Of a stretch of DNA of 64,000 bases, positions 51,931 through 61,412 are shown piece by piece (the stretch's first letter is position 1; each line of letters starts with the position of its first letter). The DNA is from MGIIa-L3 sp038150305 (GTDB lineage Archaea; Thermoplasmatota; Poseidoniia; Poseidoniales; Poseidoniaceae). A model generated the notes under the pieces. It was not told where the DNA came from. It was given only the letters and a program-made list of their open reading frames with translations, and made no database searches. Where the stretch lies: assembly GCA_038150305.1 (NCBI GenBank), contig JAYOTG010000001.1, positions 108,279 through 172,278 of the forward strand, in the 5' to 3' direction. The position numbers were made by a program, and so were the translations under genes.

Positions 51931-54900
51931 TCAGCCGTCGACGTCGTCGTACTCATCGTCGTCGTCGCCGTCCTCGTCCCAAGCCTCTTCTTCCTCGTCG
52001 TAGAAGGCGCCCTCACCGTGGTCGATGGCCGTGCGTTGTGCGACGGTGGCCACGACCGCAACAAGCAGGAGGCCGACAATGGAGAAGAGCCAAGCCAGGG
52101 GGTTCTCGCGGTAGGAATCCTTCCAGCCAAACCCAGCAGCATACGCCACTTCGAGCCCGTGCTCGGCCTCGTTGTCGTCATCGTTGGCTTCCAGCACAAG
52201 GTTCTCCTCGTCGACGACCACACGGATGCGGTCGACCTCTTCGGCGTTCCAAGTTTGGATGAGTTCAACGGTCTCATCAGCGCCAAGCCCAGAAATCGTA
52301 CTCCTGGCGAAAGGCTCCTCAGCATCGCCTGCGTAGAAGTGGACGTTGAACGACGTGTTCGTCGCTCCGCCCACGTTCTGGATGCCTACGGTGATGGTCA
52401 CTGATGAGCGAGGCGCGACGTGGTCGTCGGACAGCGCGATGGACGCCACGCGGAGTTCTGCACCCACGGCGCCCAAGCGCACCCATTGACGCTCGAAGTC
52501 GGTGTCGTCCTCAGCAAGCTCGGGAATCGGGCTCGCTTCGGAGTTGGACACGACCGGGAAGTCGTTGCCGGCAGCATCGTAGCCCGAGACAAAGAAGCCC
52601 ACGAAGTCACCTTCGCGCGGAACGATTGTCCCGCCTGCGGTCAGGTCCACGCTGCCCGTCCAGGTCACGATCATGCCGTCTTGCCTCATGCCCAGAGGAC
52701 TGGACCCTGCTCCGATGGTGACGGTTCGCGTTTCGTCGCGCATCACCCAGTGCACGTACTGCACCGAGCCCGTCAGGTCAGCGTCTTCCGAACCAAGGAA
52801 TTCCACCGGCACCGAGCTGAGGTCGTTCTCGGCGGAGACGTCGATGACGTTGAGCGGTGCCACGCGGCGGGTGACACGAGGTGCGGCGTCATCGACCAAC
52901 ACGCGCAGCGTGGTGGACACGAGGGTGCCGGTCATGTCTTCACCACGGCCGGGAATGTTCGTGATGGAAATCAGGCAGGTCCGAGTGGGCGAAGATTGGA
53001 GCGTCGTGGCCGACGAAAGCGGCACTTCGACCTCGTAGCCGCCGTTCTCGGTCAGCGAACCGTCGGACCAGGTCTTCTCACCGTCGAACACATCGACCAG
53101 GATACCAAGATCCCGAGGCGCCGCGATGTCCGAGCCTTCGTACACGACGCGGCCGGTGAAGGCCAAGCGGTCGTCCTTGCGCACGCGGGTGCCGTCGGCG
53201 ACGGGGCCGGTGCGGGGTTCACTGACGTCGTTGACCGCGAAGGAATCCGAGGCAAGCACGAGGTCGTTTTCAACACGGAAGGTGTGCTCCAGCAGGAGGA
53301 TCCTGCTGTCGCTGTCCGAGGCCCGCTCCTTGTACAGCAGCGCAACGTCGCCCATCTCCTCGTCAGGCCAGTCCCATCCAAACTTGATGTGGAAGGTCAC
53401 GATGATCCACGGAAGACCTGATTCGTTGGTCGTCTCGACCATCGTGCTGGTCGGCAAGATGGCGATGAAGGGGCTCTCCGACCAGAAGGTGTCGTTGAGA
53501 CCTGAGTAGGAAATCCGCTGCGCGTCGCGCGAGGGGTTTGGCCCTTCAAAGTCGAACACGAGGCTGATGTGCTCGAAATCGATGGCGGTGTTGGCGTCGA
53601 TGAACCCGAGCGTGATGCTCTGGGTCAGGCCGGCGTAGACCGGTGCGTTGTCCTCATGACCGAGCCACTCAAGGCCGGTGAAGATGGCCGAAGAATCCTT
53701 CCTGGTGCGGAAGGTGGCATCGTCGTAACTGAAGCCGTGCTCGCCTTGGAGCTGCAGGATTTCATCGTCCAGGCCCGTCACTTCGTAGTACAGCGGGTTG
53801 CCGGCTTGGTCGCCGCCGCTCCAGAAATAGGACACGCGCCCCATGTTGGGGTTGCGGCTGTGATCGATGGTCGTCGCAAACCACTTCTTGTCAGCCTCCG
53901 TGTCGTTGTAGACTTGCTTGGTGGCGTATTCGGAAGGATCGGCCTCGCCGTTTCGGTTGAGATCGTGGTCTTGCTCGACCCAGTAGTTCAGGGTCAGCTC
54001 CATCGGCACGCCGACCTCGTCGTTGACGAGGACGCGAACGGCCTGCTGGGTGGACGCAGCTTCGTACGCCTCTTCCGCGGGCGCAATGAGGGTGCGCTGG
54101 GGCGCAGTACCGTCGACACGGAAGGTGCGCGACCAGTCGGAATTCGGTGTCAACACGTGCGTCGGGTCCTTTTCGTTGTAGGTCTGCACTTGGTAGGTGA
54201 TGCCTTCAGGGATGTCCAGGTTTGGCACGTCGATGCTGATGAAGAAGGTCCCGTTGTTGTTCGACGTGTCCCGTGCGGTCGCTTCGACGTAGTTGTTGCG
54301 AGCGACGCGAACGTCGAACGCGCTGTCGAGCGGCGCATCCTCGGTGTCCTTGAACCACATCGCACCGGTGAAATGCAGCTGCTCACCGGCGGAGACCCAG
54401 CCTTGGTCTGGAACGTCGTCACGGGTCAGCTCACCGTCGTTGTCCCTGACCTTGAGGTAACCAAGGCCGTACGAGCGGTTGGCGAGGAGTTGGCCGTCGG
54501 CCTGCAACAGCGCAGGGCTGTATCCCGCAGAACCGGAGTCGTCGAGGCAATTCGTTCGGAAACCGACGCCCCCAATGACCTCTTGTCCGTCAAATTGACC
54601 CATGTCCGGCATCTGGTCGGTCACGGTGAACAACCAGTGCACTTCGAGGATGCCGTTGTTGAGCACCGAGTAGGACGACGGATCGAGCTCGATGTAATCT
54701 TCAGGATCGTTGGGCGCAGGGAAGACGTCGCCTGGGTTCCAGGTCAGGGTTGGGTTCGCTGAGGCCCGGCTGGTAAGGAGGGTCAAACTCGCTTCCTGCA
54801 GGCCGTTGGCGTTTTCACCGATGATGTGCCGGGTCACGACCTCGTAGGGCTCTGCCCGCGCATGGAGGACTTCGCCTTCGGGAATTTGGATGGCGAGGTT

Positions 54901-57003
54901 CACCGTCTGCATGGTGTAGGTTACCTCAAACGAAGAGAGGATCAGGCGTCCAGGCTTTGAGGAGACCAACGCCACCTCAAGGTCCACGAAACCTGCACCG
55001 GTGTCGGGGATGTTGTCGTTGAACCGCTTCAGGAAACTGGAGGACGGGTCTTGGCTCTGAGCCGTGGCGGCACCAAACAAAGCGCCCTGACGGTCCCAAA
55101 TCTTCGAGCCATCGATCTTGAGTTCGACGTTTTCTGGAACGTTGGAATGGAACTGGATGTGGAGGTCCTCAAGCGTCGGTGAGCGCAGCACAGAGGTGGA
55201 CGAGAGTTCGATGCGGAAGCACTGGTAGTAGGAACTTGACGTCAGCGTTTTCGATTGCCCTGATTGGGTGAACTGCTGCACGTTGAGGCTTCCCGCGTTG
55301 CACGACGTGGAGGAGGAACCCGAAGCCAAGTTCACACGAATGGAAGTTCCAGTGGGCGTCGTACCGTTCCAATGCACCGTGGCGGCGACCACCGTGGTGG
55401 TTCCTCCGGTGTACTGGTAGCCGTAGATGTAGCCGTTCCTCACGTATTGGTTGACGTATTCGATGACCACGCCGTCGAGGATCGGGGTCGCTTGAGCGGT
55501 ACCGCTGAGCGTCGCTCGCCACGTGATTTGCGTGCCGGCTGAGGCGAAGTTGACCGTTTGGCCTGGCGTCGCGGTCAGCCACGTGGTGCCGCCGTCGTTG
55601 GAGACCTCCACCGTGACCGAGGTGCCGCTTGGCATCAGCGCGAAGAGTCCGGCAAGCTTCAGCGAAGAGACGGCATTGGAGATGGTCGTGGTGGCGCCCT
55701 GCACGGTGGCCGAGGTGCCGCTTGGCGTCCGTTCATCGGTCAGGACACCGTCACCACCCATCTGGAATTGACGGGCGTACCCGCTGCAGTACGACACGTG
55801 GTAGCAGGTCCACATGACCTTCCCTTCGTCGTATTCCGCCAGACCGTAATGGCCGCCGCCGGGAAGGTCCTGATACCCTTCTTTGTTGAGCAGGCTGCCA
55901 ACGAAGGAGTAGTGGTGGTGTCGGCTTCCCTGGACGTTGTATTCGTTCACCGTCACCCGTGGGAAATTGACGTCAAGACCGGAAAGCGGATTGTTCGACG
56001 AACCTTTGTGGTTGAAGTCGACGGATGAGCCGAGGCTCCAGGTGCCGTTGATGGACGTGGGCGAAGCAGGGTTGAGTTCCATCAGGTACTGGTTGTAACT
56101 CGGGTACGAACTGGTGTCGTAATAGGTGGCCCAGAGCTTGTTGGTGCTCTCGTCGAAGTCCACGCCAGTGATGTAGTAGGGGTAGCCGAAGCTGTAGGAA
56201 CTCCGACACGACCAGGACGTTTCACTGACCGTCCACTTCGACATGAGGTAACTCGAATAATGAGCCAACCAGACCGAGCCACTCGAATCCATGGTCGCAT
56301 CGTAGACGTTGTACTGAACCGAGGTCGAAGAACACGACCCGGTGCTGAAGGAAGCGGTGCCGATGTAGGACCCGGTCGTGGCGTTGAACCGCTGCACGGT
56401 CGGGGTGTTGTAGAGGGAGGAGGTCGTGTAGCGGAACTGGTGGATTTCGTCCTCCACCACGACGTTGACACCGGCGTAGGACCATGCCGCCGATGAAGAA
56501 GCGCTGACCGAAGTGAATCTCGACAAGACGCCGGTGTAGCCCTGATCGCCCATGGCGACAAAGCCGCCCGTGGTGTTGTGCGTGGCCGTGCCGGTGCTGC
56601 TGATGGCGCTGCTCGTGGTCAGGCTTCCGGAAGTGGTCGAGGGCTCGGGCCGCAGGGTGACGTCGGTGTTGTCCACGTGCACGTTGCTGCGGCTGCCGCT
56701 GGTGTACGGCGAAGGCGGAGATCCGGACCAGCTGCCGCTCCCTGCACCGCCAAAGTGGCTGTCCGTGGTGAAGTTCGTGTACGTCGTTTGAGAGGCCTCA
56801 CCTACGAGGTTGAACCGTGCTCCAGTCACCTCAGCACCGTAGGGCAGGGTGATGTATCCAGCGCTGCCTTCACCCGCGCTGCTGAAGGTGTGGGTGTAGG
56901 ACGTTGACCCGTCCTTGAATTGGGTCTCCGTGGTCGCTGCGTTGGCCAACGGTGTGGCCAACGAGAGCAAAAAGAGGAGCGTGAGAAACACGGCCTTGCG
57001 CAT
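51931..57003 (-). CDS. Giant secreted surface protein, C-terminally anchored, with CARDB-like domain
   Basis: The largest gene of the window encodes 1,690 residues. It has a signal peptide (AVFLTLLFLLSLATPLANA), a Ser/Thr/Tyr-rich N-terminal part of about 500 residues with short repeated beta strands, then a series of beta-sandwich-like modules, many with DxD or DNDGE patterns that may bind calcium. Near 1,540-1,630 a CARDB-like adhesion module (SVTITVGIQNVGGATNTSFN) is followed by one membrane segment (LAWLFSIVGLLLVAVVATVA) and a highly acidic cytoplasmic tail. It is an exported cell-surface or adhesion protein; ligand unknown. The reverse-strand open frames inside are shadows. The 128-base upstream gap holds its promoter. 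Confidence 0.8.
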   Translation of the reverse strand: MRKAVFLTLLFLLSLATPLANAATTETQFKDGSTSYTHTFSSAGEGSAGYITLPYGAEVTGARFNLVGEASQTTYTNFTTDSHFGGAGSGSWSGSPPSPYTSGSRSNVHVDNTDVTLRPEPSTTSGSLTTSSAISSTGTATHNTTGGFVAMGDQGYTGVLSRFTSVSASSSAAWSYAGVNVVVEDEIHQFRYTTSSLYNTPTVQRFNATTGSYIGTASFSTGSCSSTSVQYNVYDATMDSSGSVWLAHYSSYLMSKWTVSETSWSCRSSYSFGYPYYITGVDFDESTNKLWATYYDTSSYPSYNQYLMELNPASPTSINGTWSLGSSVDFNHKGSSNNPLSGLDVNFPRVTVNEYNVQGSRHHHYSFVGSLLNKEGYQDLPGGGHYGLAEYDEGKVMWTCYHVSYCSGYARQFQMGGDGVLTDERTPSGTSATVQGATTTISNAVSSLKLAGLFALMPSGTSVTVEVSNDGGTTWLTATPGQTVNFASAGTQITWRATLSGTAQATPILDGVVIEYVNQYVRNGYIYGYQYTGGTTTVVAATVHWNGTTPTGTSIRVNLASGSSSTSCNAGSLNVQQFTQSGQSKTLTSSSYYQCFRIELSSTSVLRSPTLEDLHIQFHSNVPENVELKIDGSKIWDRQGALFGAATAQSQDPSSSFLKRFNDNIPDTGAGFVDLEVALVSSKPGRLILSSFEVTYTMQTVNLAIQIPEGEVLHARAEPYEVVTRHIIGENANGLQEASLTLLTSRASANPTLTWNPGDVFPAPNDPEDYIELDPSSYSVLNNGILEVHWLFTVTDQMPDMGQFDGQEVIGGVGFRTNCLDDSGSAGYSPALLQADGQLLANRSYGLGYLKVRDNDGELTRDDVPDQGWVSAGEQLHFTGAMWFKDTEDAPLDSAFDVRVARNNYVEATARDTSNNNGTFFISIDVPNLDIPEGITYQVQTYNEKDPTHVLTPNSDWSRTFRVDGTAPQRTLIAPAEEAYEAASTQQAVRVLVNDEVGVPMELTLNYWVEQDHDLNRNGEADPSEYATKQVYNDTEADKKWFATTIDHSRNPNMGRVSYFWSGGDQAGNPLYYEVTGLDDEILQLQGEHGFSYDDATFRTRKDSSAIFTGLEWLGHEDNAPVYAGLTQSITLGFIDANTAIDFEHISLVFDFEGPNPSRDAQRISYSGLNDTFWSESPFIAILPTSTMVETTNESGLPWIIVTFHIKFGWDWPDEEMGDVALLYKERASDSDSRILLLEHTFRVENDLVLASDSFAVNDVSEPRTGPVADGTRVRKDDRLAFTGRVVYEGSDIAAPRDLGILVDVFDGEKTWSDGSLTENGGYEVEVPLSSATTLQSSPTRTCLISITNIPGRGEDMTGTLVSTTLRVLVDDAAPRVTRRVAPLNVIDVSAENDLSSVPVEFLGSEDADLTGSVQYVHWVMRDETRTVTIGAGSSPLGMRQDGMIVTWTGSVDLTAGGTIVPREGDFVGFFVSGYDAAGNDFPVVSNSEASPIPELAEDDTDFERQWVRLGAVGAELRVASIALSDDHVAPRSSVTITVGIQNVGGATNTSFNVHFYAGDAEEPFARSTISGLGADETVELIQTWNAEEVDRIRVVVDEENLVLEANDDDNEAEHGLEVAYAAGFGWKDSYRENPLAWLFSIVGLLLVAVVATVAQRTAIDHGEGAFYDEEEEAWDEDGDDDDEYDDVDG

Positions 57004-57016
57004 GATGAACCCTCAT

Positions 57017-57031
57017 GGGCCCTACGGGCCC
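57017..57031. other. Short perfect hairpin in the leader of the giant surface protein gene
   Basis: GGGCCC-TAC-GGGCCC lies 14 bases upstream of the start codon at 57003 (minus). A TATA-like GATATGG (minus, near 57053-57059) further upstream would put the hairpin in the 5' leader. Role unknown. Confidence 0.35.
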
Positions 57032-57131
57032 AAGGCTAGCACGGTTTGTATTCCATATCAAGCACGTGGTTCCACGGGATGAACAACCTCCTACCGCAAT
57101 CGCTTTTTGATGAAGTGGCCATGTGGATTTG

Positions 57132-57506
57132 ATGACCCTCGTCCAGCGCCTTTGGGACCGCGCCCACGGCCAGCATTTGGCCATCACAGCGACCGCCTCG
57201 GGTGGGGGAACTGTGGCCTTTGGTGCCGCGGCCTTCCACCTCATCGCGTTGCGGCCCTTGCCAGATTGGGAAGCCATGACGGGCTTGGCCATCAGCGTCC
57301 TGGTCATCGCATCCCTCGTGCTGTTGATCGCCGTTCCGCCATTTCTTCGCCTTCGAGGTCACGTCGCCAGCCTCGAGGAGATCATGGCCACGTCAAGCAT
57401 CGCCGAGCGAAGACGGCGTCGAGCGGAAGGTGACGAAGCGGCCGCTGCCCTTGGTGCGGGCTGGGCGGAGCGCTGGAAGCGTTTCCTTGAAGACGGGCGC
57501 CGGTGA
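57132..57506 (+). CDS. Small two-segment membrane protein of unknown function
   Basis: The 124-residue protein has two hydrophobic segments (about 22-40 and 50-70, LAISVLVIASLVLLIAVPPF) and a charged C-terminal part (IAERRRRRAEGDEAAAALGAGWAERWKRFL) that should be cytoplasmic and helical. I recognise no family. The longest frame begins at GTG 57123; ATG 57132 is used here. A different frame (57107-57433) overlaps and is less likely because it lacks membrane segments and family-like features. The signal peptidase gene follows after 36 bases in the same direction. Confidence 0.6.
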   Translation: MTLVQRLWDRAHGQHLAITATASGGGTVAFGAAAFHLIALRPLPDWEAMTGLAISVLVIASLVLLIAVPPFLRLRGHVASLEEIMATSSIAERRRRRAEGDEAAAALGAGWAERWKRFLEDGRR

Positions 57507-57542
57507 CCTCACTTTGTGGTAGAGGAGGCGGCCCCCGAAACG

Positions 57543-58586
57543 ATGTCCCTCACGAAACTCGCTCGTGAGGTGGGCATCGCCGTGGCGATGATCGCCCTTC
57601 TGATCGGAGGTTTGTTCCTCCACACCGGCACCATGCCACCCCTTGTGGTGGTGGAATCCTCCTCGATGGTCCACGATGAATCGGGCGAAGTCGGGAGCAT
57701 CGACGCCGGCGACCTCATCCTCGTGCACGGACGTGACCCTGCAGGCATCGTCACCTTCGCCGAAGCAACCTCTTCTGACCATCCGAATTTCGGCTACGCC
57801 ACGCACGGGATGGAAGGCGACGTGGTCATCTACGAAAAGAACGGCGAACTCGGCACGCCCATCATCCATCGCGCCATCCTCCGCGTGGTGGCCAACGCCA
57901 CCGAGAGCCCAGACCGCGCCGCCCTTGCTGAAGCCGGCCACACCGTGGATGAATCCCACGCGGAAGAGCCCAGCGACGATCTTGCCTGCCCGAACGGCGG
58001 CGTGTGGGAACCGACCCTCCGCGACGGTGATGGCGGCATGGGAACCTGTGTCTTGACGTGGGACGTTCCAGGAACACCTGTGCGCAACCAGAGCACCGTG
58101 AGCATTCAATTCGATGGCGTTGAAGCCGGCTACTACGATTGCAAGCGCCCCGCACACGGGAACGCCGAAGCGCACCTTGTGGTGCACGAGTGGCAACCGA
58201 CCCACGAAGGCTTGCTCACCTTGGGCGACGCCAACCGATGTTCGGTCGATCAAGGCCCGAGCGCCACCAACGGCTCAGCCGGCGTTCACGGTCAAGGCGG
58301 CGTGGTGGAAGCCATCCGCACCGACTGGGTCATCGGACGTGCTGGGGCCGAAATCCCGTGGCTTGGAACCCTGAAACTGGCCTTGTCCTCAAGCGGCCCA
58401 GGAGCGGTGTATGTGCCAAACTCGTCGTACATCGGCCTGATCGCGGTGGTCGGCGTCATCCTCGCCTTGCCGCTGGTGGTTGATCCCGTGGTGCACAGGA
58501 TTTTCTCACGGTCACCGGAACGCGAGGAAGCAAAACGGGAGCGAGCGATGGACCTGATGCTGCTCGCCTTGAGCGAAGAGGAGTGA
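57543..58586 (+). CDS. Archaeal signal peptidase I-like (S26B)
   Basis: Signal peptidases release exported proteins from their signal peptides. The 347-residue protein has one N-terminal membrane segment, then VVVESSSMVH with the catalytic Ser, IDAGDLILVHG, GDVVIYEK, and IIHRAILRV in which His takes the place of the bacterial Lys, as in archaeal and ER enzymes. LTLGDANRCSVDQ carries the acidic residues. A large insert of about 110 residues with four cysteines (about 145-250) lies between His and Asp motifs, and a second membrane segment near the C-terminus is followed by a basic tail. ATG 57543 has GAGGAGG about 15 bases upstream; GTG 57516 is the alternative. Confidence 0.87.
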   Translation: MSLTKLAREVGIAVAMIALLIGGLFLHTGTMPPLVVVESSSMVHDESGEVGSIDAGDLILVHGRDPAGIVTFAEATSSDHPNFGYATHGMEGDVVIYEKNGELGTPIIHRAILRVVANATESPDRAALAEAGHTVDESHAEEPSDDLACPNGGVWEPTLRDGDGGMGTCVLTWDVPGTPVRNQSTVSIQFDGVEAGYYDCKRPAHGNAEAHLVVHEWQPTHEGLLTLGDANRCSVDQGPSATNGSAGVHGQGGVVEAIRTDWVIGRAGAEIPWLGTLKLALSSSGPGAVYVPNSSYIGLIAVVGVILALPLVVDPVVHRIFSRSPEREEAKRERAMDLMLLALSEEE

Positions 58587-59120
58587 TCACTCGCCCAGCG
58601 CCCGGCCGAGGTCTGCCTCGCAACGTTCGAGGGTGGCGCTGATTTCGTGCAGCTCCTTCTTTGCAGGCTCCAAGGTGGCCGTTTCAAGTTGCTTCGCGAC
58701 GCGGGTGAGGCTCGCTCGCAGTCCGGAAAGTTGCTGGGTCTGGGTGCGTGGTTGCGTCATGTCGGCACGCATTTCAGTGAGCCAACGCTCCACCAAGTTG
58801 CGTCCGTATTCGGGCGCTCGACCTGCGCGGTTGCTAAAGGTGACCTCGTTGGTACGGTGACGGAATCGGATGCCGGCACGTGGCGAAGGTGTGGCTTGGG
58901 TGGATCCCGGCTTCCAGAGGTCGAGCGGGATCTCAAGGCGCCCTTTGAGCACGGTGCGGTCGCCTTCGCCGACGAGGTGGATGAGCACCACGCGGTCGTC
59001 GAGGCGGACAAAACACTGCGTCATGCTTCCTTCAGCGTGCCATTCGACGCGGTCGTGGACCTCTTGCGTCGGGTAGGCGTCCCGCAACCACCGCTCAACG
59101 CGACGTGGTTCGAGGGCCAT
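58587..59120 (-). CDS. Unrecognised protein with C-terminal coiled coil
   Basis: The 177-residue protein has an N-terminal alpha/beta part (about 1-115; EPRRVERWLRDAYPTQEV, CFVRLDDRVVLIHLVGEGD, LKGRLEIPLDLW) and a C-terminal coiled coil of about 60 residues. It lacks membrane segments and cysteine motifs. The N-terminal part might be a small ligand- or peptide-binding domain; no family can be named. It ends exactly next to the end of the signal peptidase gene (convergent) and is divergent from the site-2-type protease gene. Confidence 0.65.
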   Translation of the reverse strand: MALEPRRVERWLRDAYPTQEVHDRVEWHAEGSMTQCFVRLDDRVVLIHLVGEGDRTVLKGRLEIPLDLWKPGSTQATPSPRAGIRFRHRTNEVTFSNRAGRAPEYGRNLVERWLTEMRADMTQPRTQTQQLSGLRASLTRVAKQLETATLEPAKKELHEISATLERCEADLGRALGE

Positions 59121-59203
59121 GCATGTTGGTCCCCTTCACCCCTCTTGAAGGAAGCGACCGACGCGGCACAGGGCTTCATAGCAGAGCAGGGACAGCCCAA
59201 GAT

Positions 59204-60664
59204 GTGACCAGCACATGGGGCACCGTCGACTTTGGTTGGCGGTGGTTGCTCTTCGCCTTCCTGCTCTGGTGGGCGATGCTGCGCCGTTGGGAAGCCAACG
59301 GCACGCTTGACCGGTGGAACGCATCACGCGCGCTAGGGTTCGTGCTGATGGTGCGCACCTCACGCGGGCTGGGCGTGCTGGAGAAAGTGGCCAAGCCGAG
59401 GAAATTCTGGCGGGCCTACGGCGAGGTGGCCACCTGGGTGTGCGTCAGCACCATGCTGTTGGCCGGGGTGCTGGTGGTGCTCAGCTTCGTGCTGACCGTC
59501 ACCCAAGGCACCACCACCGACCCGCCACCGCCCTCTGAACTGGTGGCGATCCCTGGATTGAACCCCGTGATCCCCCTCGGCTGGGGCGCCTTGGCCTTCA
59601 TTGTCGCCTTGGTCATTCACGAGTTCGGTCACGGCTTGCTCGCACGCGGCCACGGCATGCGCGTTCGCGCCTTTGGTCTGCTCCAACTCGGCCCGCTGCC
59701 GCTCGGTGCCTTTGCCGAGCCGCAATCCGAGGAACTCCTGCAAGCGCCACGACGGGAACGCTTGCGCATGTTTGCTGCAGGACCGGCGACCAACATCTTC
59801 GCGGCCATGATCCTCCTGTTGCTTCTGGGTGGCCTCGCCAGCCAATTTGCTGCGGCCGAGGAAGGCGTGCACATCCGTGGCGTCGTCATGGGCACCGGTG
59901 CAGAGGAAGCAGGCCTCGAACCCTGGGACCGCATCGTGGCCATCGACGACATGGCCATCGTGGACGACACCTCATTCACCGAAGCGTTGTCCACGCTGGA
60001 GGCCGGCGAAACGGTCACCCTCACGCTAGTCAACCTCGAAGGAGAAACCAGGACCGCTGAAGCCTGGCTCAGCGACAAGCGGGAACATTACGCGGAGGAC
60101 GGCTGGACTGAAGCACAACTCGACGCCAACGGCATCGAATCTGGCGATGCCTTCCTGGGCGTGCAGCAGGTGGCCGACGGCACAATCGGCATCGACCGCC
60201 TTGCCGGCCCACTCTCGCCCAACGTCGAAGCGGGCCTCGCCCAACGCCTTGTTGCAACGCCGATTCACGCCCTCCGGCTCATCTTCGTGCCCTTCGAGCT
60301 CCAAGGGGTGGCGATGCATCCGGTGGAGGAGGGTTTCCTTGAGGAAGGCGATGGCATCGTGGCGAGCGCCCTCGGCGTTGACGGCATGCTGATCCTCGTC
60401 AACCTCTTTTTCTGGCTCATTTGGGTCAACCTCCTGCTTGGATTCACCAACCTGATCCCCATGGTTCCCTTCGACGGCGGCCACATGTTCAGGGACGTGA
60501 CGCACGGCTTCCTCGACGGTCTGGCACGCCTCGGCAAGCGCCTCAACCTCTGGACCATCAGCGGCCTGCGCACCGCCCATATGGCGTCAAAAGCCACGGG
60601 ACTGACCTCGCTGGGCTTCTTTGGCATGCTTGTGCTGATGATCGCTCTGCCCTACCTGCTCTGA
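59204..60664 (+). CDS. M50 (site-2-type) membrane zinc protease with PDZ domain
   Basis: Site-2-type proteases cut membrane-spanning substrates, often anti-sigma factors or signal peptides. The 486-residue protein has several membrane segments and the zinc motif in ALVIHEFGHGLLARGHGMR (HExxH), with the third ligand Asp in NLIPMVPFDGGHMFRD. A PDZ domain (about 215-290; VVMGTGAEEAGLEPWDRIVAIDD) lies between the two. GTG 59204 is chosen because longer starts would leave only two bases to the divergent gene; ATG 59123 remains possible. Natural substrate unknown. Together with the signal peptidase upstream it may take part in export processing. Confidence 0.87.
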   Translation: MTSTWGTVDFGWRWLLFAFLLWWAMLRRWEANGTLDRWNASRALGFVLMVRTSRGLGVLEKVAKPRKFWRAYGEVATWVCVSTMLLAGVLVVLSFVLTVTQGTTTDPPPPSELVAIPGLNPVIPLGWGALAFIVALVIHEFGHGLLARGHGMRVRAFGLLQLGPLPLGAFAEPQSEELLQAPRRERLRMFAAGPATNIFAAMILLLLLGGLASQFAAAEEGVHIRGVVMGTGAEEAGLEPWDRIVAIDDMAIVDDTSFTEALSTLEAGETVTLTLVNLEGETRTAEAWLSDKREHYAEDGWTEAQLDANGIESGDAFLGVQQVADGTIGIDRLAGPLSPNVEAGLAQRLVATPIHALRLIFVPFELQGVAMHPVEEGFLEEGDGIVASALGVDGMLILVNLFFWLIWVNLLLGFTNLIPMVPFDGGHMFRDVTHGFLDGLARLGKRLNLWTISGLRTAHMASKATGLTSLGFFGMLVLMIALPYLL

Positions 60665-60694
60665 GCACTAGGTACCCTCTCATTCTGTTGAGCA

Positions 60695-61321
60695 TCACAC
60701 GGTGCGGGCACGCATCAACGAGGCCACGACGTCCATGGTTGTCCCTCCCTCAAGCGCTGCACCAGTGGTCAATCCGCTGGAGATGGTCGAAGGCTTCCTC
60801 GCCGCAAAGGTGCTGAGCAAGTGCACGAAGCGGTTCAACGGAAGGCCTTGATCCCAATCGAGGTGAGGGCGCCCTCGGGCCGTTAACGGCAACAGCGGCA
60901 CATGCGCCACCAAGCGTTCCATGTGGCCGCTGACGTGCGAGGTCTTCACGCGGAAGATGCGCCATGAATCCCCACGGGTCCCCTTGAGCCGATACGCATA
61001 GAGGGGCATCAGCCCGGTTCGCTCACCGGTGGCCACCAGCGCATCGTGCTGATCCAGCGTCCTCCCCGAGAGGTACAACTTGCTATCTTTGCTGCACTTC
61101 ACCTCGATGGGGAAGGCCGCATCACCTCGAAGGACCAGCAAATCTCCCGTGCCTTCGGTACCGCTCCCGGGGGCTCGAACGACCAGGAAAGGAGCTTCGA
61201 TGATGGAACGCATGCGCACGCGTTCTTCAGGCGTGCACGAACGGGTGACGGCGTCGACGCCATCGGCTGAACCTGCCAACACATGGAGGAGTTCACGCTC
61301 GTACGCGCTTCCCGTGCCCAT
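60695..61321 (-). CDS. Hjc-like Holliday junction resolvase family protein
   Basis: Archaeal Hjc resolves four-way DNA junctions. The 208-residue product has GTGSAYERELLHVLA at the N-terminus (conserved Glu), FLVVRAPGSGTEGTGDLLVLRG (catalytic Asp) and AAFPIEVKCSKDSKLYLS (ExK), the three parts of the PD-(D/E)XK core. It is longer than Hjc (about 120-140), with a C-terminal extension of about 70 residues (TARGRPHLDWDQGLPLNR and following) of unknown role. It may be the cell's Hjc or a paralogue. The divergently placed neighbour at 61413 is also RNase H-fold resolvase-like. Confidence 0.8.
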   Translation of the reverse strand: MGTGSAYERELLHVLAGSADGVDAVTRSCTPEERVRMRSIIEAPFLVVRAPGSGTEGTGDLLVLRGDAAFPIEVKCSKDSKLYLSGRTLDQHDALVATGERTGLMPLYAYRLKGTRGDSWRIFRVKTSHVSGHMERLVAHVPLLPLTARGRPHLDWDQGLPLNRFVHLLSTFAARKPSTISSGLTTGAALEGGTTMDVVASLMRARTV

Positions 61322-61412
61322 GTCCGCAGAACGCTGTCATGGGTTTTTGATGATGTCCGAAGATTCAGGGTGACAGGACGTGCTTCAAATCCCTGAGCCG
61401 TGTGGCCGGAGC

